Source: Gammaproteobacteria bacterium | GTDB taxonomy: Bacteria > Pseudomonadota > Gammaproteobacteria > HK1 | Direction of reading: 5' to 3' | Assembly: GCA_012103455.1 (NCBI GenBank) | Contig: WLWT01000001.1 | Location: forward strand, 2,466,001 to 2,530,000 | Length of the DNA: 64,000 nucleotides | Part shown: piece after piece, positions 63,820 through 64,000 of the stretch | How the letters are laid out: the number at the start of each line of letters is the position of its first letter | How positions within the stretch are numbered: position 1 is the first letter of the stretch | The notes under the pieces: model-generated | What the model was told of the DNA's origin: nothing | Databases searched by the model: none | Seen by the model: the letters and a program-made list of their open reading frames with translations, nothing else | Program-made: the position numbers and the translations under genes

Positions 63820-64000
63820 ATGACACGCCATGACATCACAGTATTAGGCGGCGTTGTGGTCGCCGCAGCACTGCTGCTCGAGCCCCTCCCGCTGCCCGCC
63901 CAGCAAGGCGGCGTGAGCACCGCGGGATCAGCCCGTCCGAAGAATGTATCGGACGGAACGGTAAGCATAGCGTCCGGTGGTTACGCCATGCGTTACTATT
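63820..64000 (+). CDS. Exported protein, 5' end only
   Basis: Starts MTRHDITVLGGVVVAAALLL with GGAAAGG seven bases upstream (an ATG at 63802 is in frame). A signal peptide ends near LPLPAQQ; the mature part begins GGVSTAGSARPKNVSDG and runs off the window. Not recognised. Confidence 0.55.
   Translation, partial: MTRHDITVLGGVVVAAALLLEPLPLPAQQGGVSTAGSARPKNVSDGTVSIASGGYAMRYY

Overview
The window looks like a chromosomal segment of a GC-rich Gram-negative bacterium, most likely a gamma- or betaproteobacterium. The evidence is a full general-secretion (type II) operon, exopolysaccharide genes of the XrtA/PEP-CTERM kind (FemAB-type and PrsT-type proteins), TRAP and tripartite tricarboxylate transporters, and many proteobacterial-style dehydrogenases and GntR regulators. 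The species cannot be fixed from sequence alone. Mobile DNA is active here: one IS630 copy, two near-identical IS5 copies, four copies of a 142-bp miniature element plus a relative and a fragment. At least three recognisable genes are cut by insertions and several others are truncated.

Layout. 1-16.1 kb is an exopolysaccharide region: a FemAB-like protein (cut by the window edge), carAB of an unusual eukaryote/Bacteroidetes-like type, two GT4 glycosyltransferases, a left-handed beta-helix acyltransferase, a polysaccharide-lyase-like gene split by IS630, a WalW-like polysaccharide deacetylase, a second FemAB/GNAT protein and rfbB. 16.3-28.4 kb is the type II secretion operon gspDEF-GHIJKLMN, with a bifunctional ATP sulfurylase/APS kinase gene embedded between gspF and gspG; no gspC is present. 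28.5-34.2 kb returns to the polysaccharide theme: galE, a prsT gene split by IS5, and a small membrane protein.

34.5-55.7 kb is a catabolic block: allantoinase-like puuE with a divergent NCS2 permease, a dgt remnant, then a minus-strand operon (GntR regulator, split transketolase, TRAP transporter, Zn alcohol dehydrogenase), an HxlR/quinone-oxidoreductase/SDR cluster, and a plus-strand operon (TctCBA transporter, ThDP enzyme, second split transketolase) next to a truncated GntR gene. 55.7-57.5 kb holds a broken formylglycine-generating enzyme gene invaded by both a miniature element and IS5. 58.2-61.2 kb is a small defence block: an AAA ATPase plus DUF4435/TOPRIM pair resembling the PARIS antiphage system, followed by a FitAB-type toxin-antitoxin pair. 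A tRNA-Phe 3' fragment at 61.3 kb marks a possible integration scar. The last 2.4 kb has unrecognised or decaying membrane-protein genes and the start of an exported protein.

Putting the genes together (inference): sugar nucleotide synthesis (rfbB, galE), glycosyl transfer, acylation, possible carbamoylation (CarAB) and possible sulfation (APS kinase) could build a modified surface polysaccharide beside the type II secretion machine. The lyase-like, PrsT-like and sulfatase-maturase genes are all freshly or partly broken, so this trait appears to be eroding in this lineage. A second signature of this genome is the repeated occurrence of 14-19-bp tandem duplications, mostly between genes.
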